From: Thalassotalea insulae
Lineage (GTDB): Bacteria > Pseudomonadota > Gammaproteobacteria > Enterobacterales > Alteromonadaceae
Direction of reading: 5' to 3'
Length of the DNA stretch: 64,000 nt
Assembly: GCF_030161395.1 (NCBI RefSeq)
Contig: NZ_BSST01000001.1
Span: 4,216,001 to 4,280,000, forward strand
In this document: positions 17,628-26,583 of the stretch, piece after piece
Numbering within the stretch: position 1 is the first letter of the stretch
Layout of the letters: every line of letters starts with the position of its first letter
The notes under the pieces: model-generated
What the model was told of the DNA's origin: nothing
Seen by the model: the letters and a program-made list of their open reading frames with translations, nothing else
Database searches by the model: none
Made by a program: the position numbers and the translations under genes

Positions 17628-20379
17628 ATTTATACCACTTTTTAAGGACTTCTTTTAAATCCGACATTTGCATTGGCTTACTGACAAAGTCATTCATACC
17701 GCTATCAAAACAGTGTTGTTCATCACCAGTCATCGCGGCGCCCGTAATTGCAATGATAGGAATAGGCTTAAGCTGTTTTTGTTTTTCTTGTGCCCGAATA
17801 CTCTTAGTCATATCGTACCCATCAACCAACGGCATATGACAATCGGTTAAGATTAATTTATAACGTTTGTTTTGCCATTGTGTTATCCCCTCTTCACCAT
17901 TATTTGCAATGTCGCAGGCGTAACCGATATGCTTCATTTGTTTTTTAATTAATTTCTGGTTAAGAGGATTATCTTCCACTACTAAGATACCGCCTTTTAA
18001 ATGAGTGCTTTCGGTGCTTGTTTCTTCTAATGATAATGCCAGTTCACTTAAATCCAGATCATCAAGGGTTAAGGTTTGATTACTTAACTTTATTTGCTTG
18101 ACGGTATCAATTAGCTGTACACGAGTTATTGGACAGACGGGCAACAACTTCACTCCGGGAAGAAATTCACGGAATAAAGCGATTTCATTGCGCTGAATGG
18201 CACAGCAGATATTACTGGAGTTTTTCACTTGCTGATAAAGCGAAGCGACTTGTTGTCTAATAGCTTCTTGATAATTGGCAAGAATAATGACTACATCAAA
18301 TTCATCACTGTGCTCGACGACATGATCAAATTCAACCAACTTCACCGATGCTCCTTCTTCAGCGAGATAAGCTGTCCAATTATAAACTCGCTCTAAATCA
18401 TCATTGATCATCGATAAAATTGCGACATTGGTCCCGGTTAATGTTTCTACTTCCAATGCAGTCGTTTCTTGTGAGATCCATAGCGGCAAATTAATGGTAA
18501 ATGTTGTCCCTTCACCCAATTTACTTTTTAATGAAATCTCCCCGCCCATCATTTCCGTTAATTTACCGCAAATATTTAACCCTAACCCCGTACCACCGTA
18601 TTTTCGAGTGGTAGAGCGCTCAGCCTGAGTAAAAGGCGAAAACAACTTTTGCTGAACATCTTTTGCGATGCCTATACCGTTGTCAGAGATTACAAAACTG
18701 ATATGGCTTAGTAGTTGATTACTTTCTTCAACCCTAGCAATTAATTTGATCACGCCTTTGTCGTGTGATTTACCACCTGTAAATTTAATGGCATTGCCGA
18801 GAATATTAAACAAGATTTGTCTCACTCGGGTAGCATCGCCTTTAACAAATCGTGGGATCTGCGGATCTTCTATCACTACCAATTGCACATTTTGCTTTGA
18901 TAGCACTGGAATAAATACTTTAACGATATTGTCGATAACTTCAGATACAGAAAACGCAGACTCTTCCAGTTCTAATTTACCTGCCTCAATTTTGTTAATA
19001 TCTAAAATGTCATTAAGTATAAAAACTAGGTTATTAGCTGACGTTTTTGCGGTATCTAACAAATCGAGTGATTCAACACTCAGCTCTGTTGTTGATAACA
19101 AGTCTAACGAACCTATGACGGCATTCATTGGTGTTCTTAGTTCGTGGCTCATCATTGAAAGAAAATCCGTTTTCGTCTGACTAGCTTGTTCAGCCTGTTC
19201 TTTTGCTTTCTCTAATAAGCGAGTACGACTTAACACCCGCTGTTCTAATTGGTTATTTAACAGTTCTAGCTCATGCTGTACTTTATAAATAAGCGTCTGG
19301 TCAATACAGATACCATCGATACGATAACTGTTACCATTAAAGTTTTTACTAACCTTACCTTTTCCTAAAATATATTTAAGTTCGCCATTAGCTAAAATTA
19401 CCCGGTAATGTTCATTAAAAAATTCACCCGTTTTTAACGAGTTTTCAATTGCGGCGATAATGCGTGGTGAGTCTTCCGGGTGCAATAAGCTGAGTAATTT
19501 ATTTATCTTGCCTATGTCTTCTTTATTGAGCATAAACATCTGATTGGCCAATTCATCCCAGCGCCAACGCCAACGTTTACCATCAATACACTCAGCTCGC
19601 CAAGTGCCAATATTCCCCGCTTTCATGGCAATATCTTTACTTTCAACGGTGTCGTTTAACTTGGCGATGGTTTTTTTTATCTCGGTACAATCTGTTAACG
19701 AACCCATGATGATCCGCGCTCGATTTTGATCTTGAATCGCTTCTCCTTTTAGTTGAAACCAGTGAACTTTGCCATTTTTAACTATCCTAAATTCAAACGA
19801 CAATAAAATATTGAATTGAATATGGTTATTAAGAAAAGCATCAAACACACCTTTGTCTTCACTAAACACTAAACTCCTAAATTCTTGCCAGGTTAAGAGA
19901 TGATCACGGGGAACCATCACCAACTCTTTGAACCTTCCTGAGAATTCTGCTTGTTGACTACCTAAGTCGTATTCCCATAGTCCGGTAGATGTTCGGTCAA
20001 TACTGTGCTCTATTTTATGTAATGCCTGCTTTTTTAAATTGTACTGACGATACCAATAAGGTGACTTTTCTACTAAAACAGTAAGTAAGCTGTTATTTTG
20101 CGGTTGCGGCCTAATGCTAAGCTGTACATCACATTTATCCACTAAGCTTTTTTGATATAACGCTATACATGTAATTTCGCCGCCACTTCTTACCAGCTCG
20201 GTAAAATCCAGCTGCTCATTAGTAAATTGAAAAAGTGTATTGATGTTAACGTTAGTACTAACATCAAACTGAAACATACTAGTAAACGCAGCATTCGTTG
20301 CAACGATTTGCCCCTGAGTCGTAATTTCTATTAATGGAAATGGGATAGCATCAAGGTTATTAATTTCCTGTTCGAGCAT
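17617..20379 (-). CDS. PAS-containing hybrid sensor histidine kinase
   Basis: From the ATG at 20379 the protein is 920 residues. This start has AGGG 8 bases upstream, whereas the open frame extends to 20520 and would overlap the divergent tag gene. Two or three PAS-like regions occupy about 1-370. A coiled coil leads to HisKA with His412 in the MMSHELRTPMN box, then HATPase (GTGLGLNICGK), a degenerate receiver-like stretch and a C-terminal receiver with Asp846 in LILTDCHMPLVDG. With the shorter start the protein is soluble. The upstream in-frame extension encodes a hydrophobic stretch, so a single membrane anchor cannot be excluded. It heads the Hpt/regulator operon. Confidence 0.85.
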   Translation of the reverse strand: MLEQEINNLDAIPFPLIEITTQGQIVATNAAFTSMFQFDVSTNVNINTLFQFTNEQLDFTELVRSGGEITCIALYQKSLVDKCDVQLSIRPQPQNNSLLTVLVEKSPYWYRQYNLKKQALHKIEHSIDRTSTGLWEYDLGSQQAEFSGRFKELVMVPRDHLLTWQEFRSLVFSEDKGVFDAFLNNHIQFNILLSFEFRIVKNGKVHWFQLKGEAIQDQNRARIIMGSLTDCTEIKKTIAKLNDTVESKDIAMKAGNIGTWRAECIDGKRWRWRWDELANQMFMLNKEDIGKINKLLSLLHPEDSPRIIAAIENSLKTGEFFNEHYRVILANGELKYILGKGKVSKNFNGNSYRIDGICIDQTLIYKVQHELELLNNQLEQRVLSRTRLLEKAKEQAEQASQTKTDFLSMMSHELRTPMNAVIGSLDLLSTTELSVESLDLLDTAKTSANNLVFILNDILDINKIEAGKLELEESAFSVSEVIDNIVKVFIPVLSKQNVQLVVIEDPQIPRFVKGDATRVRQILFNILGNAIKFTGGKSHDKGVIKLIARVEESNQLLSHISFVISDNGIGIAKDVQQKLFSPFTQAERSTTRKYGGTGLGLNICGKLTEMMGGEISLKSKLGEGTTFTINLPLWISQETTALEVETLTGTNVAILSMINDDLERVYNWTAYLAEEGASVKLVEFDHVVEHSDEFDVVIILANYQEAIRQQVASLYQQVKNSSNICCAIQRNEIALFREFLPGVKLLPVCPITRVQLIDTVKQIKLSNQTLTLDDLDLSELALSLEETSTESTHLKGGILVVEDNPLNQKLIKKQMKHIGYACDIANNGEEGITQWQNKRYKLILTDCHMPLVDGYDMTKSIRAQEKQKQLKPIPIIAITGAAMTGDEQHCFDSGMNDFVSKPMQMSDLKEVLKKWYKYEQ

Positions 20380-20505
20380 ACCTGCAACCCTAAATAAAAG
20401 TGAGTGTCCATATAGTCCTATAATAAGAGTAGCAGTTATTAATAATTGTACTAATTTCAATGGCAAAGTAAGATAATATCTATCGCAATATACCTCAAAA
20501 ACAAT

Positions 20506-21099
20506 ATGACAACGGAACAACCAACAAGATGCCCTTGGTTAGATACCAGTAAACCAGACTATGTTAAATATCATGATGAAGAATGGGGCGTTCCTGTTCG
20601 TGATGATAAGAAAATGTTTGAATTTATCATCTTAGAATCAGCCCAGGCCGGGCTCAGTTGGTACACTATTTTAAAAAGACGAGCTGGCTATAAAAAAGCT
20701 TTTGCTGATTTTGATGTTCATACCGTAGCAACTTTCGATGAAAATAAAGTTGAGCAGTTAATGCAGGACGCGTCAATCATCCGCAATAGAGCCAAAATTA
20801 AAGCGGCAATTAGCAACGCTAAAATTTTTATCACCATCCAAGAAGAATTTGGCAGCTTTTGTAACTACTTATGGCGTTATGTTAACAATACTCCGATTGA
20901 AAACAATATCCGAACATTAGCGGATTACCCAGCGACATCTCCCTTGTCTGACGCTATTAGTGCAGATTTAAAAAAACGGGGATTTAAGTTCTTTGGCTCT
21001 ACTATTTGCTATGCCCACCTGCAGGCATGTGGCTTAATTAACGATCATAGCGAGTCCTGCTTTAGAAAGTCAGAAGTCACGAATGCACAAAATAGTTAG
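20506..21099 (+). CDS. tag: DNA-3-methyladenine glycosylase I
   Basis: A 197-residue base-excision repair enzyme that removes 3-methyladenine from alkylated DNA. The family hallmarks are present: CPW near the N-terminus, YHDEEWG, the LESAQAGLSW segment with its catalytic-site Glu, and the C-terminal CYAHLQACGLINDH block that supplies the remaining zinc ligands. The length is normal for Tag. It is transcribed divergently from the PAS hybrid kinase and is the only repair gene in the neighbourhood. The start ATG is the first in frame and matches the usual family N-terminus. Confidence 0.95.
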   Translation: MTTEQPTRCPWLDTSKPDYVKYHDEEWGVPVRDDKKMFEFIILESAQAGLSWYTILKRRAGYKKAFADFDVHTVATFDENKVEQLMQDASIIRNRAKIKAAISNAKIFITIQEEFGSFCNYLWRYVNNTPIENNIRTLADYPATSPLSDAISADLKKRGFKFFGSTICYAHLQACGLINDHSESCFRKSEVTNAQNS

Positions 21100-21193
21100 T
21101 GCTTTGTTATATAAATTAAATTTCCACTATATTTTGTAACAAAATAGTGTCATTACTATCAAGGATAAAATTTAAATAAGGCATAGTAATTTA

Positions 21194-21226
21194 CAAATCT
21201 TATGTCATAATATGTCATAAGATTTG
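21194..21226. promoter_or_regulatory. 11-bp perfect dyad upstream of yccA
   Basis: Arms CAAATCTTATG and CATAAGATTTG are perfectly complementary around an 11-nt centre that itself repeats ATGTCATA. There is no T-tract and it lies 83 bp before the yccA start, so an operator or 5' UTR stem is more likely than a terminator. Confidence 0.45.
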
Positions 21227-21308
21227 CTGGTTAAAATTGATCTTTACTTGAACTTATCAATTTTGCCCTTATCTTAAAAATATAATTACAGTTCTTAGAG
21301 GAATGTTT

Positions 21309-21977
21309 ATGCAATCAAATATGGGTTTTCAAACGGCGAGTCGCGGCTCTGCTATTGAAATCAATAAAGTGTTAAAAAACACTTACATGCTATTATCAAT
21401 GACATTAGCGTTTAGCGCAGTAACTGCCGGTATTTCAATGGCAATGGGCTTGTCTCATTTGGCGGCTCTAGTAATGACACTTGTTGCTTTCGGCTTATTA
21501 TTTGTGGTCAATAAACAAGCTGATAAAGCTAATGGTATCTTCTGGATTTTTGCCTTCACTGGCTTAATGGGCGCATCTTTAGGGCCAATGCTTAACTATT
21601 ATGCGGCATTACCTAATGGTGGTTCACTTATCATGCAAGCTTTAGGCGGCACTGCATTAATCTTTTTCGCCTTATCAGGATATGCCCTAACCAGTAAAAA
21701 AGACTTCTCTTTTATGGGGGGCTTTTTAATGGTAGGTCTGATTGTCGTGATCATTGCAGCTATTGCGAATATTTTCTTTGCTATCCCAGCAGTATCATTG
21801 GCCTTAAGCGCAGCAATCATTATGATCATGTCGGGTTTAATTTTGTTTGATACTAGCCGTATCATTCACGGTGGCGAACGCAACTATATTCGCGCAACCG
21901 TTGCTTTATACTTAAATATTTATAATATTTTTACCAGCCTATTACATTTATTAGGGGCTTTTGGCTCTGATGATTAA
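21309..21977 (+). CDS. yccA: Bax inhibitor-1/YccA-family membrane protein
   Basis: From ATG 21309 the protein is 222 residues. AGAGGA lies 6 bases before it, while an ATG at 21303 abuts the same ribosome site and is less likely. Seven hydrophobic segments fit the BI-1 (TMBIM) fold. The C-terminal block GLILFDTSRIIHGGERNYIRATVALYLNIYNIF carries the conserved Asp residues and FDTSR motif, though it is named here only by its key residues. In E. coli YccA modulates the FtsH protease at the inner membrane. It sits upstream of the tus genes, a common arrangement in gammaproteobacteria, but a strong terminator separates them. Confidence 0.93.
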   Translation: MQSNMGFQTASRGSAIEINKVLKNTYMLLSMTLAFSAVTAGISMAMGLSHLAALVMTLVAFGLLFVVNKQADKANGIFWIFAFTGLMGASLGPMLNYYAALPNGGSLIMQALGGTALIFFALSGYALTSKKDFSFMGGFLMVGLIVVIIAAIANIFFAIPAVSLALSAAIIMIMSGLILFDTSRIIHGGERNYIRATVALYLNIYNIFTSLLHLLGAFGSDD

Positions 21978-22003
21978 TCTCTGGTAAAATTTAACGTATA
22001 ATA

Positions 22004-22032
22004 AAAAGCCTCTAAAATAGAGGCTTTTTTTT
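22004..22032 (+). terminator. Terminator after yccA
   Basis: An 11-bp stem (AAAAGCCTCTA/TAGAGGCTTTT) with a 3-nt loop runs into a T-tract, 27 bp after the yccA stop and 29 bp before tusD. Confidence 0.88.
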
Positions 22033-22060
22033 CAACTAAATAAACAACTAAGGCACTAGC

Positions 22061-22426
22061 GTGAAAAGTTTGGCTGTTATTATTACTACCGCCCCAAACA
22101 ATCATTTAACTGAAACTGCGTTCCAATTTATCTCACAATCAGTCGATCAGGGAATGAATGTTATTGGCGTGTTCTTTTACCAAGTAGGCGTACTAAATGC
22201 CAGTGAACATCTAGTGATACCTAGTGATGAATCCCCTTTACTTCCCCGGTGGCAAGAGCTTTCGCAAACAACAAACATCCCGTTATACCTATGTAGCACG
22301 GCAGCTGAAAAACATGGTTTATTAAGCGAAAGCAACCTTGAACTTAGCCATCAGGCATTTACCATGGCAGGTTTAGGTGAGTTGGTTGAACTTCATAGTA
22401 AAGCAGATCGTGTGGTGCAATTATGA
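22061..22426 (+). CDS. tusD: Sulfurtransferase complex subunit TusD
   Basis: A 121-residue subunit with a GTG start. TusBCD relays persulfide sulfur from TusA to TusE for 2-thiouridine synthesis at the wobble position of tRNA Lys, Glu and Gln. The DsrE-like fold begins AVIITTAPN, and the conserved catalytic Cys lies in LYLCSTAAEKHG, a position fitting TusD Cys78. The gene overlaps tusC by 4 bp. Its promoter must lie in the 29 bp or so after the yccA terminator, or expression depends on readthrough. Confidence 0.94.
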   Translation: MKSLAVIITTAPNNHLTETAFQFISQSVDQGMNVIGVFFYQVGVLNASEHLVIPSDESPLLPRWQELSQTTNIPLYLCSTAAEKHGLLSESNLELSHQAFTMAGLGELVELHSKADRVVQL

Positions 22427-22788
22427 TAACGACTAAATCAATCGCGATTTTAAATACTTGCGCCCCTTTTTGTGCTCCTGATGCTAAAGATGCATTAGAT
22501 ATTGCTATGATCATGGGAAGTTATGAGCAAGAAACTCACTTATTCTTTAAAGGTGATGGAGTTTGGCAACTGGTAGCGCAACAACAACCTGCACAGATTA
22601 ATGTAAAAGATTTTTTAAAGACTTTCGCCGCATTTGAATTTTATGATTTAGAACATCTGTATGTCTGCGAGCAAAGTTTAATAGAAAGAGGTATCAGCGC
22701 AAATTTCCATATTGATGGTGTAAAAGTACTCGCTGCTGAGCCGTTTGCTGAAGCGTTAAAACAACACGCGACGATATTAACTTTCTAG
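22423..22788 (+). CDS. tusC: Sulfurtransferase complex subunit TusC
   Basis: A 121-residue DsrF-like subunit of the TusBCD heterohexamer. The family pattern is present: an N-terminal AILNTCAPF strand-loop, the ALDIAMIMGSYEQE helix and the FFKGDGVWQL segment. It overlaps tusD by 4 bp and precedes tusB by 10 bp. In E. coli TusC is not the main persulfide carrier; it is structural in the complex. Confidence 0.94.
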   Translation: MITTKSIAILNTCAPFCAPDAKDALDIAMIMGSYEQETHLFFKGDGVWQLVAQQQPAQINVKDFLKTFAAFEFYDLEHLYVCEQSLIERGISANFHIDGVKVLAAEPFAEALKQHATILTF

Positions 22789-22798
22789 GATTATTTTT

Positions 22799-23092
22799 AT
22801 GGAAAACACCAGTATTCACCTACTAAGAAGTTCTCCCTTTGCTGTCCAGCAAGCGAGTTTAATGTTAACGTTGTTAACCCCTGATGATGCAATTGTTTTA
22901 CTCGATGATGGCTGTTACCTTAATAACCATCAATTATTAGCAGATATTCTCGCAGTGACCTCAAACGTCTATGCAATAACACCTCATATGACAGCAAGAG
23001 CATTAATAGCCCACGCTTCGATAAAAAAGATTCATTTAGCTCAATTAACAGAGCTAATTTTTACCTATTCTAATTCGGTAACCTGGCAATGA
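22799..23092 (+). CDS. tusB: Sulfurtransferase complex subunit TusB
   Basis: A 97-residue DsrH-like subunit, the smallest part of TusBCD. It begins TSIHLLRSSPF and has the LLDDGCYL segment typical of TusB. Identification rests mainly on order (tusD-tusC-tusB-tusE) together with that short pattern. It overlaps tusE by 4 bp. Confidence 0.9.
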   Translation: MENTSIHLLRSSPFAVQQASLMLTLLTPDDAIVLLDDGCYLNNHQLLADILAVTSNVYAITPHMTARALIAHASIKKIHLAQLTELIFTYSNSVTWQ

Positions 23093-23421
23093 GTTTAGTG
23101 TTTAATCAACAAGAAATAGCAACAGATACCCAAGGCTATTTAATCGACCATACTCAATGGTCTGAGCCATTAGCGCAAGTTATTGCTATGCAGGATGATT
23201 TAGTACTAACTGAGCAGCATTGGGAAGTGATACGTTTCGTCCGTCAGTTTTATATAACTTATAATACTTCACCCGCTATACGGGCACTGACTAAAGCAAT
23301 GAAAGCAGAATTTGGTGCGGAAAAAGCAAGCAGCCGCTATTTATATCGACTATTTCCAGAGGGACCAGCTAAACAAGCAACTAAATATGCTGGCTTGCCA
23401 AAGCCAGCTCGTTGTATTTAG
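23089..23421 (+). CDS. tusE: TusE/DsrC-family sulfur relay protein
   Basis: A 110-residue DsrC-like protein that accepts sulfur from TusBCD and passes it to the MnmA-tRNA complex. The C-terminal arm ends PKPARCI, with the invariant penultimate Cys that carries the persulfide. The segment LTEQHWEVIRFVRQFY is the family's central helix. It completes a compact tusDCBE operon, and its stop lies 12 bp from the convergent YjfB-like gene. Confidence 0.95.
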   Translation: MSLVFNQQEIATDTQGYLIDHTQWSEPLAQVIAMQDDLVLTEQHWEVIRFVRQFYITYNTSPAIRALTKAMKAEFGAEKASSRYLYRLFPEGPAKQATKYAGLPKPARCI

Positions 23422-23432
23422 CCTATATAAAA

Positions 23433-23633
23433 CTACACTTTAATATTGATATTATGTCCGCTATTGCCAACCGCAGGCATCGCAGCACCTTCTGGACTTG
23501 CTGACTCTATTAGCTTGAGCGCCATTTGCCCTTCAATTTCTTGTTGGCTTTGTGCTTTTTTCGCGGTCAATATTGCGTGAGCTGATTCAGTATTGGTTTG
23601 AACGCTATCTGTAGAACCTATGGTTATAGACAT
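23433..23633 (-). CDS. Small YjfB-like putative motility protein
   Basis: A 66-residue protein ending GNSGHNINIKV, the C-terminal signature of the YjfB/putative motility protein family (Pfam YjfB_motility as I remember it). AGAGAGG lies 7 bases before the ATG. Members are often sigma-D or sigma-28 regulated in flagellated bacteria, but no clear sigma-28 promoter was seen here and there are no flagellar genes in the window. The molecular role is unknown. Confidence 0.75.
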   Translation of the reverse strand: MSITIGSTDSVQTNTESAHAILTAKKAQSQQEIEGQMALKLIESASPEGAAMPAVGNSGHNINIKV

Positions 23634-23717
23634 AAAACCTCTCTTAATGATTGATAAAAGTACAACGTTTTTTCATCACACCTTTTACAGTATCGACCAT
23701 AACAGAGAAAACTTAAT

Positions 23718-23747
23718 AAAAAAAGGTGCATTTAAGCACCTTTTTTT
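23718..23747. terminator. Terminator after the long GAPDH gene
   Basis: GGTGC/GCACC extended by A/T pairs gives a 12-bp stem with a 6-nt loop and A/T runs on both sides. It lies 21 bp past the minus-strand GAPDH stop. Confidence 0.82.
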
Positions 23748-23767
23748 CTTTGCATATCGACGAGTTT

Positions 23768-25216
23768 TTAGCTTTGTGGCAAAGTAGGGATTGTGATCCC
23801 TGCCATTTCCAACATCACTCGTACCACCTGACAGCTATAGCCAAACTCGTTGTCATACCAGACATAAAGTACAGCTCTATCGCCGTCAACAATAGTTGCT
23901 TGTGAATCAACCACACCCGCATAACGAGAACCAACTAAGTCAGTTGAAACAATTTCAGTCGATGCTGTGTAATCAACCTGGTTTTGTAACTTAGAGTTTA
24001 ACGAGATATTACGTAAATAATCATTTAACGCTTCTTTCGACGTTTCTTGCTTAAGATTCAGGTTCATAATAGCCATCGATACATTTGGCGTAGGTACACG
24101 AATAGCGTTACCTGTTAATAAACCTTTTAACTCTGGTAATGCTTTAGCTACGGCTTTTGCTGCACCGGTCGTACTGATCACCATATTTAGTGGTGCACTG
24201 CGGCCGCGACGTGGTGCTTTATGATAATTATCGATCAGGTTTTGGTCATTGGTATATGAATGGACCGTTTCTACATGGCCATTTCTGATACCAAAGTGAT
24301 CATTTAATGCTTTTAACACAGGGGTGATAGCATTAGTTGTACAGCTAGCTGCAGATATGATTTTATCTTCCGCTAAAATCATATCTTCGTTTACGCCGTA
24401 AACGATGTTTTTAATATCGCCTTTTGCTGGCGCCGTTAATAGTACTTTAGCCACACCAGTAGACTGTAAGTGTTGCCCTAAGCCCTCTTCATCACTCCAA
24501 ATACCAGTATTATCAACAACTAGCGCATTATTAATACCGTAGGAAGTATAATCAATTTCTGATGGTGAATTAGCATAAATTACTTTAATAAATGCACCAT
24601 TTGCTTTGATAACGTTATTTTCTTCATCAATAGTGATACTACCGTTAAACGCACCATGAACAGAGTCACGACGCAATAAACTAGCGCGTTTGGCTAAATC
24701 ACCATCTTTTCCTGGGCGAATAACAATCGCACGTAAGTTGAGTTTAGAACTCGGTCCAGCACGCTCTATTAATAAACGAGCTAATAAACGACCAATACGG
24801 CCAAAACCGTATAACACTACGTCTTTTGCTGGCTCTTGGTCAGCATTTTTACAGATGTCAGTTAATTCTTTTTCTAAATATTGTTCAATCGAAAAACCGT
24901 TAGCACCACCTTGAAACAAATAACGATACGCTAACTTACCTACATCAATACGTGCCGGCGCTAATTCCATTTTGCTTAACGCTTCGATAAAAGGAAAGCT
25001 TTCACGTAAACGAAGCTTACTTTCTTCATGTAATGCGACAGACTTATGGGCTTTGATAATGTCGATAGCAGAAGCATTCACTAATGGGCGTCCATAAACA
25101 GAAACTTCAATACCTTTGTTTCTAAATAGCTGCCCAATAATAGGCTGCATATTTTCAGCAAATGTTTGACGTTCTTGCCAGCTAGTTTGATATTGTTCCT
25201 CAAGATGAGAAGTCAT
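23768..25216 (-). CDS. Long-form glyceraldehyde-3-phosphate dehydrogenase (GapB-like)
   Basis: At 482 residues this is about 150 longer than classical GAPDH. The extra 125 residues are N-terminal and have no recognised domain. The Rossmann motif LYGFGRIGRLLARLL begins near 130. The catalytic Cys lies in SAASCTTNAITP, with the usual His farther on and WYDNEFGYS near the end. After the second strand the sequence reads IVIRPGKDGD, so the acidic residue that selects NAD in classical GapA is replaced by Arg-Pro. NADP use or a gluconeogenic role is therefore plausible but unproven. Similar long GAPDHs occur in Shewanella and Vibrio relatives near gapA. Confidence 0.88.
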   Translation of the reverse strand: MTSHLEEQYQTSWQERQTFAENMQPIIGQLFRNKGIEVSVYGRPLVNASAIDIIKAHKSVALHEESKLRLRESFPFIEALSKMELAPARIDVGKLAYRYLFQGGANGFSIEQYLEKELTDICKNADQEPAKDVVLYGFGRIGRLLARLLIERAGPSSKLNLRAIVIRPGKDGDLAKRASLLRRDSVHGAFNGSITIDEENNVIKANGAFIKVIYANSPSEIDYTSYGINNALVVDNTGIWSDEEGLGQHLQSTGVAKVLLTAPAKGDIKNIVYGVNEDMILAEDKIISAASCTTNAITPVLKALNDHFGIRNGHVETVHSYTNDQNLIDNYHKAPRRGRSAPLNMVISTTGAAKAVAKALPELKGLLTGNAIRVPTPNVSMAIMNLNLKQETSKEALNDYLRNISLNSKLQNQVDYTASTEIVSTDLVGSRYAGVVDSQATIVDGDRAVLYVWYDNEFGYSCQVVRVMLEMAGITIPTLPQS

Positions 25217-25372
25217 TGCGTAAACCTTTTATTTCAGTCAATTGAACCATGTACTAATATTCATTATAGTGATTAATATTAGTAACGAAATGCGGGGCGT
25301 ATTGTAATTGAACATGAAATGTTTCGCTATAGGTTACACCGACTTTCTTAATATATTTTTTTGAGCACATTG

Positions 25373-26176
25373 ATGAAAATTAGCTATTTTTTACTATTAA
25401 CCGCGCTGACCTCGCTTTTGGGCTGTGATTCAGCTCCTAATTATGTTCAATTATGCCAGCAGCACCCTCAAATATGTGAAGAGTTCCATGAGGATTCCTG
25501 GTGCAAAAAAGAGCGTATCGAAGTTGGCATGGCAAATATTGCAGCTAAAACTGCTCCACAAGACATTCATAAGTTCCATCAATTAATTGCCTATGAAAAT
25601 TATAATAAATGCGTCACCCATGCCTCTAATATTGAGCATGTAAAATTAAAAGAGAAAAAAACCCGACGCATTGAAAATATGATGAAAGCGCGTAATCGGC
25701 TTGAAGAAATTGCTGAGCAAACAAGAAGCTCAGAGCATCCAAGGTTATTATATTATCACTGGACCCGGTTTCTTGATAAACAGGCACTAGCTAAATTTTT
25801 AGCCATGGAAGGCACTCAAGCACTGGAAACTCCTGAATCTCAGTATGAGCTGGCGACCTATTATACTAAGACGGACCAACAAAAAACCTTACAACTATTA
25901 TTTCATGCTCTGGAATTATTTAACCCTGAGAGCAAAGTAAATAACGAAATATTTAAAACCTTGTCTAGTATTTTTGCAGAAAAACAACAGGTAAAACAGG
26001 CCTATATCTGGCTAAGAATTCTCCAACTTTACGATCCAGCAGATAAAGACATTAAACCTGGAACTTTTAAAAACTACTTAGACGTATACCAATTGGACGG
26101 TGAATTTCTCGATCTGGTGGCAGAATCAACGTTAGCGAAAATTACCAATAAGACTTTTGTGCCGCCAAAGTTTTAA
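25373..26176 (+). CDS. DUF2989-type lipoprotein
   Basis: From ATG 25373 the protein is 267 residues; a TTG four codons upstream is a weaker start. The signal ends at a lipobox L-L-G-C (Cys18 by this start), so it is likely lipid-anchored. The mature N-terminus has several Cys residues (LCQQHPQICEEF, SWCKKERI). The rest is helical and resembles TPR-like repeats. I recognise the pattern as the DUF2989 family common in Vibrio and Shewanella; its function is unknown. It is divergent from the long GAPDH and converges on msrB with a 6-bp gap. Confidence 0.7.
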   Translation: MKISYFLLLTALTSLLGCDSAPNYVQLCQQHPQICEEFHEDSWCKKERIEVGMANIAAKTAPQDIHKFHQLIAYENYNKCVTHASNIEHVKLKEKKTRRIENMMKARNRLEEIAEQTRSSEHPRLLYYHWTRFLDKQALAKFLAMEGTQALETPESQYELATYYTKTDQQKTLQLLFHALELFNPESKVNNEIFKTLSSIFAEKQQVKQAYIWLRILQLYDPADKDIKPGTFKNYLDVYQLDGEFLDLVAESTLAKITNKTFVPPKF

Positions 26177-26182
26177 TTCACG

Positions 26183-26563
26183 TTATTCTGCTTCAGGGCG
26201 AAATATCAAACTCAGAGAATTAACGCAATAACGCTTGCCAGTCGGTTGAGGTCCATCATCAAAGACATGGCCAAGATGCGACTGGCAATGTCGGCATTGA
26301 ATTTCCGTTCTGATCATTCGATGAGAATTATCCGGTAAATAGCTGACCTGTTCTTTAAGACAATCATTAAAACTAGGCCAGCCACATCCAGCATCAAATT
26401 TCGCACTGGAAAGAAACAAAGCTTGTTCACAGCAGGCACAATGATAAACACCAACAAGCCAATGATCATTATATTTGCCGGTAAACGGACGTTCCGTCGC
26501 TGCTAACCGACAAACCTGATAAGCTTCAGGTGACAACTTATCTTTATATTGTTCATCACTCAT
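26183..26563 (-). CDS. msrB: Peptide-methionine (R)-S-oxide reductase
   Basis: A 126-residue cytoplasmic enzyme that reduces the R epimer of methionine sulfoxide in proteins. The two CxxC zinc knuckles are visible (HCACCEQ and CRHC). The catalytic Cys lies in KRYCVNSLSL near residue 115. The segment CGWPSF is diagnostic of MsrB. The length is normal for the single-domain form. It starts 20 bp after gnd on the same strand, so the two are probably co-transcribed. MsrB also sits beside gapA in E. coli. Confidence 0.95.
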   Translation of the reverse strand: MSDEQYKDKLSPEAYQVCRLAATERPFTGKYNDHWLVGVYHCACCEQALFLSSAKFDAGCGWPSFNDCLKEQVSYLPDNSHRMIRTEIQCRHCQSHLGHVFDDGPQPTGKRYCVNSLSLIFRPEAE

Positions 26564-26583
26564 GCACTTTGCTGCCTTTGCTA

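Noticed and set aside
18746..19180. 144-codon open frame opposite the hybrid kinase
   Set aside because: It lies fully antisense to HisKA and HATPase coding sequence, and its composition is that of a shadow frame.
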